Positions 20,309-36,417 of a stretch of 64,000 nt of DNA are shown here, one piece after another. Each line of letters starts with the position of its first letter. Within the stretch, counting starts at the first letter, position 1. Below the pieces are notes generated by a model. It was not told the origin of the DNA. It made no database searches and saw only the letters and a list, made by a program, of their open reading frames with translations. A program made the translations under genes and the position numbers. Origin of the DNA: Ananas comosus (taxonomy: Eukaryota; Streptophyta; Magnoliopsida; Poales; Bromeliaceae); NCBI RefSeq assembly GCF_001540865.1, contig NC_033626.1, positions 13,831,422 to 13,895,421 of the forward strand. Direction: 5' to 3'.

Positions 20309-23200
20309 GTCCTCATATCACCTCCGCTGCGCCTGTCCATGTCTCTGTTCGTTGCATGTGATGGTTAGCCCTTAATTTGCGATTATTTTGGATGGGGATG
20401 GCTTTATCGCTTTTGGCTGTGTGATCTATCTTGCAGTATAATTATCCTACTAATATATTTGCTTGCTGTGACTGTTGGGATCATATTATATATGTTTTAT
20501 TGATTTCATCTAATGAGAGTTAAAAAAAAATAAAAAATAACTAGTTGTAAATTATGTAGGATTTGGATCTTTTGTTGGATCTTTTGGTGGATCATGTGTC
20601 ATGCTCATGTATCGTGTTTGCAGTTTCTGTGTTTCTTGATGTAAATGGGTCTCGAACTTCCTTGTAGAAATTTTGATCGAGGATTGCCTGTTATTCGTCG
20701 CTCCTTTATTCGTTGTTGTTAAGAAACAAGAGAAATGAGAATTGAGAATGGGGATTTTGTGAATTATCTGGAGAGTACACTTAAGCGGATCAGCTGAATA
20801 TCAATCTGACCACTTCATCAGTTTGTTGCTATATTTTCTTACTTTCTCATCCAAATCAAGCCACCTTCTTTTCTTTGTGAGTTGTTACTTCCAAAACCTT
20901 GACTAATTGAAGAATGGTTAAATCTAAAAGACGGGATTTCGTTGATTCCCTTCTGCATTAGCATATCGAAATTTGAGATATTCGCTTTAAGTTTTTGCTG
21001 CTTTACCCGTCCTTAAACAGCAGTACTGCTGTTGTTGTTTGGCGGTTGGTGATGTCTTCATATGTACATGGTAATTTTGGGGTTATAGTTAAGTTATTTT
21101 TGGGGTTATAGACTTTTAAGTCTTTAACAAATGTTCTTTCTAATAAGAGGTCAGATGTCATTTTGATGTCTTACTTCTGTGATTTTTGCAATATCGTGAT
21201 TTTGATTCTGATATTTCTCTGCTTTGAAAGTTGTATCGGAATCAAAATTTCCAGATGCAACATTCTAAAAAAATTGAGTGAGGAAGTAAGCTTTGAAACT
21301 TTTGTTAGGTAGATAAATGGTGCATCAGAGTTTGTTGGGGTAAATGAAGTAGTTAAAAAGCAGTGTAAACACTGGAAAAGGATTGCAGCGCCAAGAGTTT
21401 TCTGAGGATCTATCAAGCACCATTAAGAATTCTTCAAGGATCTTTCATTTCCTCTGGACAAGATTCCTTTGAGATCTCAGCTTATTCAATCAATAGTAAT
21501 TTTAAGGTTCTTTAATGATTAAGGAGCAGGTTTACTGGGCTCGAACAGGATGTAATGGTGTAAAAGTAGAGGTTCAGGCGGCAAACGAAGGAATCAATAC
21601 ATGCAGCTCAGGTGGGGTAGCCATTAATTCCATTATGTGAAGTGATCTAGTTTGTTGTTGTTCCGTTTGATCTATCGATTCAGGTCTTTTGGGGGCTATC
21701 TTTCAGTTTTTTGGGATGAAAGAATGATCATGATTTGCGGTTGTTGTGTGCTTGCTTCTTTAGTTGTTTGGTTGTTTGATCTCTCCATCCGGTCAATCAT
21801 TCATTGATTAATGTGCTTTAACTTAATTTGGGCCCTGCAGTCCTCGTCTCTTCTTCTGCATCCTTGCTCTTCTTTGGGCTTTAATCTTTAATCTTGGAGA
21901 TTTATTTTTAAGTTCTGATTTGCTAGCTTCCTTGGCATCTTTGGTTTTGCTCAGTAGGAGTTTCCTTGACACTCCTTGTTAGTTATTCTATGCAGATATA
22001 TTCTGTGAATGATGCTCTAACACCTTGCACTTCATTTGTGGTGAATTTGTGCATCTTTGGAAGACTTTTTTGCAGGTTTTATTATTTATTTGACACAGTT
22101 TGATTTGTGAATGAAGTTGCGAAGTTGTGGATGATTTTGAGAATTTACTATTGACTTCTCGACAGTTTTTTTTTTTCTTTCAAATTTCCATTTTATTTTG
22201 GGTATGATTTGTGTGAAGCAACTTAGAGAACCATCAGATGCATCGGAGAATCTGTTGTTGATTTTTCTGTGGTTTTCATTGTGAGTCCAGGGGAAAATTT
22301 GGGAACCTGCTGTTGATTTCTCTTAGATTTCTTCTTAAGACATTGTATTGTTCTTAATTTAGTAAATCTATTGTCCATCCCCTGTGCCAAACATATATAT
22401 TCGTCTCCTTTTTCGCTTCAATATTTTATTCTCTCTTTCCTATTAACTGGATTGATGCCAGGCTCATCTTGCTTTCCAGATTCATCAGTGATATCTCATA
22501 CACTTTCTTATATACCCTAATCTATTAAATATTCTGCCATCAAAGCCTCCATGTATAGCCCATGTTCTTCGCAATGACCATGTATAGCCTATGTTCTTCG
22601 CAATGACCATGTATAGCCTATGTTCTTCGCAATGACAATTAATCTTCCGAAAATGCTTGGCGGTGACTGGGGCCTTTGATGTCTGAGTTTCTTGGATATT
22701 ATGGAGGCGCTTATCATGCGTGGACGCTAATGGAAGTTGCCAGCAAGAGCTTTATAAAACTGAACTTTTTAACCATACACACTCAGCTTCGGTATATTAT
22801 ACTGTCTCCAAAATCATACTAGAAATTTAACTCTTTTTTACTTTTTCTTCTTTTCTTTATGGCTTCAAATCCCTATTACTACTAAGATCTCAAAAGGCAA
22901 GCACCGTCACATACCAATATTACATAAATATACTATCAACTCCCTCTTGGCAATTAAGAAAACAAACAAAATGCAAACTTAGGCAAAACCTAATATGGCT
23001 CACTTCCCTCAAAGCAAACATATAAGCAGAAACTCTTCAATAGCAGAACGCACATATATATTAACCTTAGGAACGTCCTTTGGTGCTGGTGCTGATGGCC
23101 AGCATGGAAGTCTGGGGGCATCAGCCAGCATGTCTGATTCCGAAAGGCAGACGGAATATTGGTGATAAGAGGGCTTAACGGCTTCTAACATGTTTTTAGT
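20309..23200. other. NF-YC 3' region and convergent intergenic DNA
   Basis: T-rich, intron- or UTR-like sequence. It may contain the rest of a spliced NF-YC transcript, since a donor overlaps the stop, but I could not identify a coding terminal exon. A tandem repeat lies at 22550-22636. The last 200 bases before 23201 are probably the 3' UTR of the minus-strand KH gene. Confidence 0.55.
22550..22636. repeat. 29-bp tandem repeat, three copies
   Basis: Three direct copies of a 29-bp unit containing ATGTATAGCC and TTCTTCGCAATGAC. Copies 2 and 3 are identical and copy 1 differs by one base. The near identity suggests recent expansion and possible length polymorphism. Confidence 0.9.
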
Positions 23201-26200
23201 TTACCCCCTTGTCTTGGCTCTCTTCATGCCGGGACTGTTGTGAAAGGGGGAGACCGAACCCGACATGTGAATTCCTTCCTCACGGAGCGTGCCGTTGAGC
23301 AAGGCGAGCTCCCTAAGCTGCTGCTTCTTGAAGAAATCGTGTGATTCATCCTGTATGCAGAAAGAGTGAACATACAAGTGAATATAAATCTAAAATTGAC
23401 CACCAACCATCCGTAGTGCAAGTGACAAAATACTTAATGGTTAGTACTCGAGATCTTAAGTTTGAAACATTGTTGCTTCACATTTTCAACTATAAGTTTA
23501 TTTATAAACAAAATGAACAAAGCAGGTAACATATTACCTTTCTCTCTCTCTCTAAAAAAAAAGACCTATTTCTGTAATAGCAATTCTACTTGGGTTAGAA
23601 ACTTTAGGAGCTTCTAGTTGGGATGGAAACCTAAATTTAGCTTTGAAACCCCAAAAGAAGTTTCACCTTTACCCACAGAGAGAAGCTGTTTAGGGAATTT
23701 AATTGAAAAATGTTAGGCTTTCTTGAAAATTTGTACTGCAGCAGCTGTTCTACAAAAGTACCAGCCAAGCTAATACATAAGTAATAGAGCAACTGTGGTA
23801 AAGCGCATATTAGAACATACCATAGGCTTGAGCAGATCTTCAAGGATATCCCGAGCTTGCATCAGACGAGCATCAATAATTTCAGCGGGTAGCTCTGCCT
23901 CAACCAATATGTGAAGGGGTTCGTTCAGATGTTCATACCCTGGTTTTCCTCTCATCATCTCCTCCTATCGAGCAGAAAGAATGTGTAGATGAAAAACAAT
24001 GATATTTTACAGTTATTATTTTCCCACTTTAGCAACAAGAGGTATTTCCTGCCCACCCCTTGAATGAACCAACATGTTCACCCAAAATCAGAAAAATAAA
24101 AGATCCTATACCCTGTCATTTCTTGTGCTAGACTAGAGAAATACAAAGAGTTATGTCACGGTTGATTGACGTGGCCAAGGATGTTCAACAGAGAACGCAA
24201 GATAACAGATGAGTAGCTTTATTTCAGTAAGGAGGCATAAAGCGTGGGACAAAGACTTAAAAATGATATGAGAGTATATAATGTGAAAAATCATGATGAC
24301 ACTTTCTGTTTTGGAAAAACCTTGCTGGGACAACTGTATGGCAAAGAGAGATTTATATAGCTATCTCCGGAGAGTCCAGGGCCAAAGAAAATGACAATTA
24401 TTGGTTTACTAGCCAGGCTGTCAAGCTCCCAAGGGGGTAAATTTAAGATCACCTCTTACATAGAAGCCATGACGCCAACTCAATTACACCATCACGACAT
24501 ACCTCCAAGAAGTTGATGTGATGTATAATGATATGTGTGGCAAAAGTTGATGCAAGATGTATATAAAAGCATATATTTAACCAATAGGGAAGCATGGCTA
24601 TTACCCTGGCTGGATCTTTGATGCTGCCCTGACCTCTTATTAGAACACGACAATCAGTAGTTGCCTCAACTCGCTTAAGTGAATTTCCTCTAGGACCCAG
24701 GAGGCGGCCAACAAAGTTGTACTAGGATATAAGAGAAAAGAAAATCACAAGAGGTAAAAGTTTGAGAGTAAACAAGAGTTTTTTTTTAAAAAAAAGTTAA
24801 CTACTTACTGTTGGATACTTGTCTACAGGAATATCAACCTTGATGGTTTTCTTGACAATGAGACCTGAGGAGTTACTTTGGGACCCGAGCCAATTGTGAG
24901 CAGATGAAGGCTGCAAAAATCCCCACATCTGCATGTTATAACTAAAAGTTGCTACAAAAAGCTGCATTTATTAGGATATCTTCGACATATAGTGCTTGTT
25001 TGGTTGATGAGGCATGAAAGTTTAAAATATTTAGACAAATAGTTTTGAGTTACAATTGATATATAGTACATTAATCACTTGAAGGAGATGCATGCATTAA
25101 AAGGATACAACCAGAACCTCTGCTCATTCATGATGTGCATTTATTGATTTGGGAAAATGGACAAATGTCCCTGGAACTATGAATCTATGATCCAGTAGTA
25201 GTCAGTCCCCGTAAGTCAAATTCTGGAATTTGACTTCAAAAAGGAATAGAATTTTACCATTAAACAAATTGGAATGTTCTATAATACATACCAGTTAAAT
25301 ATCAAAATCAGAAGTTACGTTCACCGTAAAAATGGAGCAAAAGTTTGAAGGAATATTTAAGATGCCCTCTCATAGCTGTAGGTTGACTGAATTATCTCCA
25401 TAATGCAATTGAAGTTTGCAGTATGTGATACACAGCCGATGTATAGAGCTTGCGCCAAGGTTACGAGCACCAAAGTTACAACTAATCAAGCTAACATAAG
25501 AAATACTAAACCCAGCTACTCTATGAAAGTTATGTGCAATATAGATTAACCACCCTCTAACAGATCAGTTCACGTAGACACCTTAGTATAGTCAACTCAC
25601 CGGGAAAACACTACTCACAACTCGGCAATCGTAGTTATAGAATGTAATGTTGTATAGTACATGGAGATTTTGATGTTAGCATTGCAGTTAATCCAATATT
25701 GGTAAACTATTAAGGCTAAATATAAATTTAGAGAGGTCAAACAGACCAAGTGAGCATAGCAACTCCGGAACTACGAAGCTAGCGTAACAAGCAAAAAAAT
25801 TGTAAGGATCAAAAAAAGTTCATAGGAAGTTAATTTCAGTTAGAATGAAACCTACACATCTCCAGAGCGGTAAATTAGGCACTACAAGAAGTTATGTTAA
25901 TGGTCAGTATTCATACTTCTGATTGAAATGCTGATGCCCACCCATTCATTTCAGCTGCTCTTCCATTTGAAAATAGTCCTCCGGTTGTTAGGGGGCTACC
26001 ATGTTCAAGCCCACTTTGGTTTAAAAGAGATGCATTCTCCAAAAGAGTAGAAACACGCAATATTTCTGCTTCAAATGTCAATTTCAATCAGAAGAAATGT
26101 AGTTAGCATTTGTTAAGAAATCAGCCATAAAAAAATTGCATATATGGGACTGACTAATACGTTAGTGAAAAATCAGCGGTTCAAAAAGATTTCCTTAGAA

Positions 26201-28049
26201 CTTTTAAAATGTGGAAGTTTTGGTTAACTAAACATCCAAATAAAGCAATATTGGAATTAGAATAACCGTATGTTGCTCATACATAATGCCAAAAAATTGT
26301 TCTCGAAAAGAACATAGTACACATACTAATATGTTTGAAAATTAATCAAATAAAGGAGAGTTGAAAGTAAAACACATTCGAAAGGAAATACATAAGTCAA
26401 TTTACAAATTTACTCCAAAGAAGATTTGGGTAAAAGCAACTCAATGACAAATCGAGCCATTCCTAATCTATGTCAGTATAGTTGACATAATGATGTTCTT
26501 CCTGCTACATTCTGTCCAATCCATCAGAATTTGGAAGAAGAAATCCTTGACAACAAACTCACAGGTGCTGCTATTACCACAATTTAATCTAAATGTATAC
26601 TTGCGCTATCATTTAATAAACCATTATGTGTAATTCATTGATCTGCAGTTGGAAAAGGTTAAGTCTGTCTTAAAAAACAAAACACTACAAAATCTTGACA
26701 GGACAAGCACTAGAAAGTTCCATGAACCTCTCAAGAGGATAAAAACAGGTACATCATTGATACCAAGACTAAAATAAAGCAACTTTTCACCTGATTATGT
26801 CCTGAAAAAGGTTATTTTGGAGGCATCATTCATTCAGATGTATGAAGCCCAAGATTCAAAATAAAAAAACTTTTCATATACATGCTGTCTTCTGTCAAGG
26901 GGCTGATAAGTAGCCGGAGAAAATGAACGCTCGTGTCACACTCAACAGAGAGCAATTAAAATTTATGACAAAATACATTACTTCAGTTGAGAAGAAATAA
27001 AAATTGACTACCAAGAACTTTAGGCAGCATGTGAATGGGAAATTACAGGGCCCAGATATCTCATCAAATGCATTAGAATTGTGACAACAAAGACTTTACA
27101 GTAAATACAAGGCTAAACAGAATAAGAAACAATCAAGGCAGCCACCGCAGGAGGATGCCATTCTTTAAAACGATCAGAAGGATGAAAGAGACAGTTAAAC
27201 GAAAAGATAAAGACGAGCTAAAAGAAGTAACACAGCATAGTATTGTCAAAGATTTCTCAGCAGAGAGGAACAAGAAGTAACTTCTAATTAGGTTTACAAA
27301 GCAGTGAATACTTGATAGAAACAGTTCAGATAATTGGGTACTACAGATCAGCAGTGGATAGCCTGTAGAAATATTACTGATTAAATAACAAGAAATAATT
27401 CAGATATGTAATAAAATAATTCGGATATGTAATAAGGTTCTACAGCTCACCCTGGTTCAACAGCCGATAGCAATTCGGAAGCACCGGCACGAAAGGGCTG
27501 AGTTTGTGGCGCTCAGCGAACAATTCAGCAAGATACCTGTCAAAAGAGATCAAATCATCTCAGAAAATACCATCTAGTAAGCCGCGTACACAATCATCGC
27601 ATGCTATTAATGTGAAATAATAACACCCGCAACCCCAAGAACCGAAGACTAGCTAATTTGAACAAAACTCGTATGTATATCCACTCAAAACAACTAGATC
27701 TCGCATATTTATCACTAAAAAGGATTAAAAACATGCAAACTAAGACGATCTCTGATTCCAAACGCAAATCGAAAGATCTCAACACCTCGTCAGATGATCA
27801 GTCAAATAACACCAAACATCATCTCCCTACTCTCAGGGGTCGGAATCGGATCCGAATCGAACCCCAGCGATTTGAAAACGCATCACAAGAGATTTGACCG
27901 AAAGGGGGGGAGGGAGAAGGGGCGAAGGCGTACTTCTCCTGGTCGGCGATGGAGGAGGCGGAGGAGCGGAGGGCGGCGGAGAGGTGGTGAGGTGAAGGGG
28001 AGGCGGTGGAGGGGGAAGGAGAGAAGGCCATGTACCTGCCGGAAGACAT
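23201..28049 (-). CDS. SPIN1-like: STAR-family KH-domain RNA-binding protein, SPIN1-like
   Basis: Seven exons on the minus strand join in frame to 287 residues: 28049-27934, 27536-27451, 26065-25917, 24910-24809, 24721-24605, 23964-23821 and 23350-23201, all GT-AG. Exon 1 encodes [14 protein letters not shown]. Residues about 38-80 hold the STAR dimerisation helix ([27 protein letters not shown]). The single KH domain covers about 140-235, with [18 protein letters not shown] at 156-164, [10 protein letters not shown] and [17 protein letters not shown]. The C-terminus is KRAKTRG, a likely nuclear signal. Family knowledge: plant STAR/Quaking-type proteins bind RNA; rice SPIN1 interacts with the E3 ligase SPL11 and affects flowering time. 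Length matches the family. Intron 2 and the two flanking introns are long, without a recognised insertion. A GA-rich 5' leader precedes the ATG. Confidence 0.93.
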
Positions 28050-28189
28050 GGCTCCGGCGAGGTCTCCGCTCGGATTCCGGCCAGATTCGATCGGAGGCGA
28101 GAATATTCCGGCGAGATTTGTGCCCTAGAAGCCACTCCCCCCCCGCCCCCCTCTGCCTCTGTGTATGTGTCTGTGTCGGCTCCCAGTAG

Positions 28190-28265
28190 AGAGAGAAGAG
28201 AGAAGAGAGAGAGAGAGGGAGAGGGTTTGAGGTTATAAGGGAAGGTAATAATAACAGGAAGAGGT

Positions 28266-28313
<48 letters not shown>
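28190..28313. repeat. GA-rich microsatellite region upstream of the KH gene
   Basis: Interrupted GA repeats from 28190 and a pure GA run at about 28269-28313, followed by a G run. On the minus strand these are CT tracts 140-265 bp before the KH-gene ATG, a typical position for a plant 5' leader or core-promoter CT patch. Confidence 0.85.
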
Positions 28314-28321
<8 letters not shown>

Positions 28322-29016
28322 AGAGGGAGGGAACTACTACAACAGTGAACACCGACGGGGTAACTTGGTGTTTACAGTTCAGTGGTGGTTTCACACACCG
28401 CGGTACAAATTAGTATCGGTGGTGTTCAGTGCAACGGTTATATGTGGTAGTCGTGAGCACAGTCGCATGTGGTGTGGGCCCACCTGTGTAATATATTAAA
28501 GATATTTAAATTGTTACAATTGAATTCAAAGTTAGATAGTTATAACAGAATTTAGTGTGATAGTAAAATTATTAAAAATTTGTTAGTGGTAAAAATAGTA
28601 AATTATCGTAAATTTTTAATAAAAATTATTAGCAGTTAATTAATAAGAATATACTAATTTTTAGCCATCTTTGAACTCAAATGGTTTGATAAGTTAATTT
28701 TGAACTTAGGATCTTTTCTATATAATCTTATTTACCGTTTATGCTTTGTATCAAATGCCTTAACTAAGGCAGTAGGATTGAAAATTGTATTGGATTTGAG
28801 TTCTTTGTTTGAATCGGTGGACCAGGCAGAGGCAATAGTTTCTTCTAGACATGTGGGGTCCACGTAGGAAAGGCTATTAACAGGGAGATATTTATTTAGA
28901 CATCGTACGTGGTGGGTATGGTGTATGAGAGGCAATAATTATATATTAGAGAAAATTTTAGAACCCTTGTGATAGAGCCCAATTAACGTTAAGGTTCAAT
29001 ACAAAAGAGATTAAAT

Positions 29017-29047
<31 letters not shown>

Positions 29048-29586
29048 GACAAAATAAGATATAATAAGAAGAAAAGCTCTAAAATTCTGAAAGAAATATA
29101 TTTTTTTTTCTGGCAAATTTGACTATCTGTATTCTGTATGGTATGGTCCTTCAATTATGGGCAAATCGATCGTTAGCCACATGATCTGAAGGATGAGCCC
29201 ACTGCATGGGCTCCACAAGATGAACCAATCGCGGAGAGGTTTGTAGAAAGTGCTGTGAACGGTGCTATATATGCTCACAAATAATTTTAAGTGCTCGTAA
29301 AGTTTATACAATAGAGATTTATACTATTAATAGTAACAAAAGATTAATTTACAGAATGGAACAGTTCCTAAAGGTGTAAAGTACATAGATAAAAGAAAGT
29401 TAATGGTGCGATTTACTGTCAATGGAATGATCATTATCATTGTTGTTGTTAGCTATTAATTTCATTATGAAAGCTCCTTTTTTAAAAAAGTCAAGAAGAA
29501 TAAAATTTAAAGAAAAACATGTCCACATTATCATGTGATATCTATTTTTTAGAAAAAAAAAAAAAATGCATTCATTGTCGACTGAT

Positions 29587-29624
<38 letters not shown>

Positions 29625-31550
29625 GCATAGGTAATGAATAGACCCGTGCGACCTTTCTTACTAGTTAACGTCGATCTCGTAAATGGCTAGTAGATGGATA
29701 CATATTAAATATAGAAAAATGAGAACATTAATGCTATATTTTAACATTTATATGCGCAGAAATATTAACTAATGATAATATATAGTTATGTACGTTTATA
29801 GGTACATGCATAAATCGATAACAAATTAGGACTCTTTACATGGCGAAACAAGGAAACTGAAAAATTAAGATGGCCCATGTAGCAAAACTCTTTCAACTAA
29901 TGTTTCTTTCCTCTTTTTTTTTTTTCTTTTTTTTTCTTTTTTTTTTTTTGCCACTTGGTTAAAGCTAGTTTATTACAAACCTAAGCGAAATCACAGCTAA
30001 TTATGAAGTAACAGTCCCAAGCTTAAGGAGTAATCTGATTACGTCCTTGCTTGCAACGTGAAATCGCCTAATAATAATACTATTCAAACTAATGGAAAAT
30101 AAAACGCCATTAAGTAAGAAAAAAGAGAATACGCCGTAGACAATTTGAAAGAAGCCTTAATTAGGAGACAATGAATAGATGGGGTTGGTAAGTCCCAATC
30201 AGACAGGCTGTAATTGAAAATTAAGCCACCCTATAAAATATATAATCAACGCATAATAATCAGTGAGAATCTAGCCACAGTTCACAAACAATCATATGCG
30301 AAACACTAATAAAAGCTAGCTCCCCTTGTCTTAGGGTTGTTGGGGAGGCATAAGTCCATGATTAAGGGGATTAATTGATAAAACAGCAACATTCAAAGAC
30401 AAGACCAGCAGGTGGTTGCGGCAAAATATTGTTGGCTCCAATGAATCGCCGCTTTGCATAGTCGCGTATTCGGTTGCTCTGATTAGAGCACTTTCGATTC
30501 CACAGAGTAATTTCTTTTTTTTTTTAATGTTCTTTTACCCTTGGAGGGTCGTTGGAAAGAACAATGTTACACGCACGTGCAACTTAAGATAATGAAACTC
30601 TGGCTTAACCCAGATTATCGGCCCTCAAAGTTTAAAGACCCTACCCGTTTAAAGACCCGACCCGGCCAGATGAACAGAGCTAGACAAACGACCCAGTTAG
30701 ACTAATCTATTCCACAGGAATGAAATGATTCGAATTAAAGCTGCTTCAATCAGAGCATCATGTTCCCCTCCCGAAGCACACTACGCAGCAGCGATGAACG
30801 TCCAAAATGGATTAAATCTGACACTTTTAGATGCCTCCTAAGTTGCTTGAACATGACTAGAGTCATCTGTATATATTTCATGACATTATTCAAGTCAATG
30901 GGTAAGTGGATAACAGCATCAGATGCGAAATGCTTCCTGCGCAATCTATTATAGAAAATAAAACTTATACCCTACCATCCGATAGTATGAAAACCTCTTA
31001 TGTTTTTAGTATTAAAACAAAAAAAAAATGATAAAACTAGTAAATAAATATGAGACTGGCTATGATGCACAATTTACAACCTACACATATATGTACACGG
31101 AGCACTGCTCATATCAGATTAACTTAATTACCAATGTGAGAGTAAACATTACCCAATAACCATTGCCCGGGCTCATTAGTAGCCAAAACCTAACTAGTGA
31201 TTATGTCCCAGCCAACATTATAACCAAAAACCACCAGAAATTACAGGACCCCGCAGACCGCTAACCAGAAACCACCAAAGGCGGGAAAACGGGATTAACA
31301 TCTTGCCACACAAATTTTAACTGATAGAAACTCTAATAATAATAATATGATTAAGGTACCTTACTTCCAGAACATTACCTAGAAGCATCTATATTCACAC
31401 GACAAGAGCAATGTAAAATCTATAAAGTAGCTATCCAGGAACAAGCAATGACCTGCCAAGTAATTAAACAACTGCCTAAAGCTTTTTATTCACTGATAAG
31501 GGACAGCTATATGCATGCGGTACTACCCATAAGCATCAGAGTGTGAACGT
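28314..31550. other. Intergenic DNA between KH gene and E2 gene
   Basis: AT-rich DNA without a gene. It holds an AT microsatellite at about 29021-29046, a GA microsatellite at about 29589-29620 and a T-rich tract at 29913-29950. No coding similarity and no clear element ends were seen. The last part is presumably the 3' UTR of the minus-strand E2 gene. Confidence 0.6.
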
Positions 31551-34258
<2,708 letters not shown>

Positions 34259-34798
34259 TGATGAGCGATCAAAAAAGCGAACTAAAACTAAATCTGCACG
34301 CTACAATCAACTTACATTAGACAACGTATATAAAGCATTAGAAGGCAAAAATAAGGAGAACGGAACATAAACGTCACATCAAATCCCAAATCTCTTCAAT
34401 AAAGCACAATAAATCGGAAAAATAATACATAGAAACTCTATCTAACCAATAGGATCCCATTATTGTCAACAAAATCAAACGAGAAACCGATCTAGGATGA
34501 TAAAAAGTTCGAAATCTAACGTTTATCAAAGAACGGCGCAAGAGATCCGAAACAAAGAACAAAGCCCTAATTAACAAGGATCGAAAGCAACATAACAAGA
34601 AACATGCGAGTAAGGGAAATAGATGAGAGATCGAACAGGACCAAAACGTAGGGGGAGATCGACGATGAAGGAATCCGAATCCGTACCAAATCGAGAGCTC
34701 CCTTGGCGTGTTAGGGTTTTGTTTCCGTTTCCTCGATTCTTTTCGTTGGAGCCCCGGTATAGCTTGCGTATGAAAAAGACAAAAAGCGTCTCCCTTGT

Positions 34799-34831
<33 letters not shown>
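34799..34831. repeat. TA microsatellite
   Basis: About 16 TA units between the E2 upstream region and the MITE cluster. Stowaway-like MITEs prefer TA targets, so the run may have grown from target duplications. Confidence 0.85.
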
Positions 34832-34835
<4 letters not shown>

Positions 34836-35376
34836 TAGGCTACTATACTCTTATGAGTATAGAGCTCTTTGTACTCATATAAGTTGTTATCAATGATAAA
34901 GCTTCTAAATCAACGATATACACCGTTAAATATTATCTAAAATATTTGAAACTTTTAAAAAATAATTAAATTTTATAATTTTTTAAAATTATAATAAAGT
35001 TCATTAAGCGGACATAAAATGAACAGTCAAAATTGAACGACATTCTAAAAATGGATCATTGAATCTTTCAATTTAAAATCGGAGTTATTGATAATTATGT
35101 AGATAATGAATAGAATTATTTATCAAAAATTCAAATAATTTTGAATTTTTTACACCATTAAATTAGCAAGTACTCCATATTGACCTTTAAAAGTTATCAA
35201 TTTTGATATGTTCTGATTGTAAAGTAAATAATGTTGAAAAAATTATAAAATTTGATTTTTAGAAATTTCATAATTTTTTAAATCATATTTAATTATATGA
35301 ATCGTTGATCCATAAGTTCTATTATTTAAAATAATTTATGAATACGAAGGCAATCGTACTTATGTATAATAGCCTA
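34836..35376. mobile_element. MITE-like element with TAGGCTA-type inverted ends
   Basis: Ends TAGGCTACTATACTC and GTATAATAGCCTA are imperfect inverted repeats 541 bp apart. The interior is AT-rich and non-coding. The element is flanked by a TA run on the left and a CT microsatellite on the right, so the target duplication cannot be read with confidence. Confidence 0.6.

Positions 35377-35378
<2 letters not shown>

Positions 35379-35427
<49 letters not shown>
35379..35427. repeat. CT microsatellite
   Basis: About 24 CT units directly abutting the right end of the MITE at 34836-35376. Confidence 0.9.
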
Positions 35428-35431
<4 letters not shown>

Positions 35432-35673
35432 GTATATAGAATTGAGTTCCTATGTTTTTAAAAGTAACAAGTCATTGGTGCATGTAGGTTTTCTGCTCTT
35501 AGAATAAGAGATGTGCAGTTAGGATGACAGTAGTGTCTTAGGACTGAGTGATTGATTAGTTGAATAATATGATTTAACGAGTGGAAATGGTAGTCAAAGG
35601 ATATATTTAATTGTGAAAAGTTTAGAAGCATAAAATGCTTGGTGCTTTTACAAACACTATATATATATATATA

Positions 35674-35925
35674 GGAATTAGGCTGGAATACTATTAATAG
35701 TAAAACGCTCTTTTTGCTATCAAGTTTTTAACCCTTAGATGAAAAATTATAGGGTCAGGATGATATTAGTCGGTTAGAGTTGAGTGGTCCCCCTAGGATT
35801 GAGTGGTCCCCACTTGGTTATAGTATTTAATTCAATGGTTAGAAATAATGAAAGAGTTAATCCAAAGGCTAAAAAACTGATAGCAACAATGGAATTTTGC
35901 TACTAATAGTAGCCCAGTCCAACTC
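35674..35925. mobile_element. MITE with GGCTGGAATACTATTAATAG-type ends
   Basis: Left end GGCTGGAATACTATTAATAG and right end CTACTAATAGTAGCCCAGTCC form an imperfect inverted repeat about 250 bp apart, flanked by TATATA on both sides. Interior non-coding. A truncated copy of the same left end is at about 36356, next to the N at 36417. Confidence 0.7.
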
Positions 35926-36101
35926 TATATATAGAGTTGAGCTAGAATATTAATACCTCTAAACCAAGAGGTTGGTGCTTTTGAGTTTTTAACCCTTGGA
36001 TGGAGAGATAAAATTAAGGTTGTGATGATGGTGGTAGGTGGAATAGTATTTGATCCAAGAGGTTGGTGCTTTTACAAACACTATATATATATATATATAT
36101 A

Positions 36102-36312
36102 GAGTTGAGCTAGAATACTTTCAAAAACACCAAGAGGTTGGTGCTTTTGAGTTTTTAACCATTGGATGGAGAAATGTAAGCTAGGTTGGGATGATAGTGG
36201 TAGATGGAATAGTATTTGATACAAGGGCTATTAGTAATCATGGACTAGATCCAAGGTCTAGAAACCTAGAAGTAAAAAGGGGTTGATACTTCTAAAAGTA
36301 TTCTAGCTCAAT

Positions 36313-36314
<2 letters not shown>
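36102..36314. mobile_element. MITE with GAGTTGAGCTAGAATACTT ends
   Basis: Ends GAGTTGAGCTAGAATACTT and AAGTATTCTAGCTCAATT are near-perfect inverted repeats around a 213-bp body, between TA runs, as for Stowaway-like elements with TA targets. Related partial copies sit at about 35440-35665 and 35930-36080, recognised by the shared phrase GGTTGGTGCTTTT or TGGTGCTTTTACAAACACTA. Confidence 0.75.
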
Positions 36315-36343
<29 letters not shown>

Positions 36344-36416
36344 TATATATAATTAGGCTGGAATGCTATCAATAATACTAAGCTATTGATACTATTAGTT
36401 TTCGGCTCTGGGGCGA

Positions 36417-36417
36417 N
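36417..36417. other. Single N interrupting a MITE (assembly junction)
   Basis: The N cuts a MITE whose left end is at about 36356 and whose right end does not follow. The sequence after the N ends near 37030 in a TTCCGAACCAAACACTA motif that resembles the right end of a different element. This looks like a join of two sequences rather than one ambiguous base. Confidence 0.65.

Noticed and set aside
27794..28189. Plus-strand Arg/Gly-rich frame near 28 kb
   Set aside because: Antisense of KH-gene exon 1 and its leader; composition driven by GA repeats.
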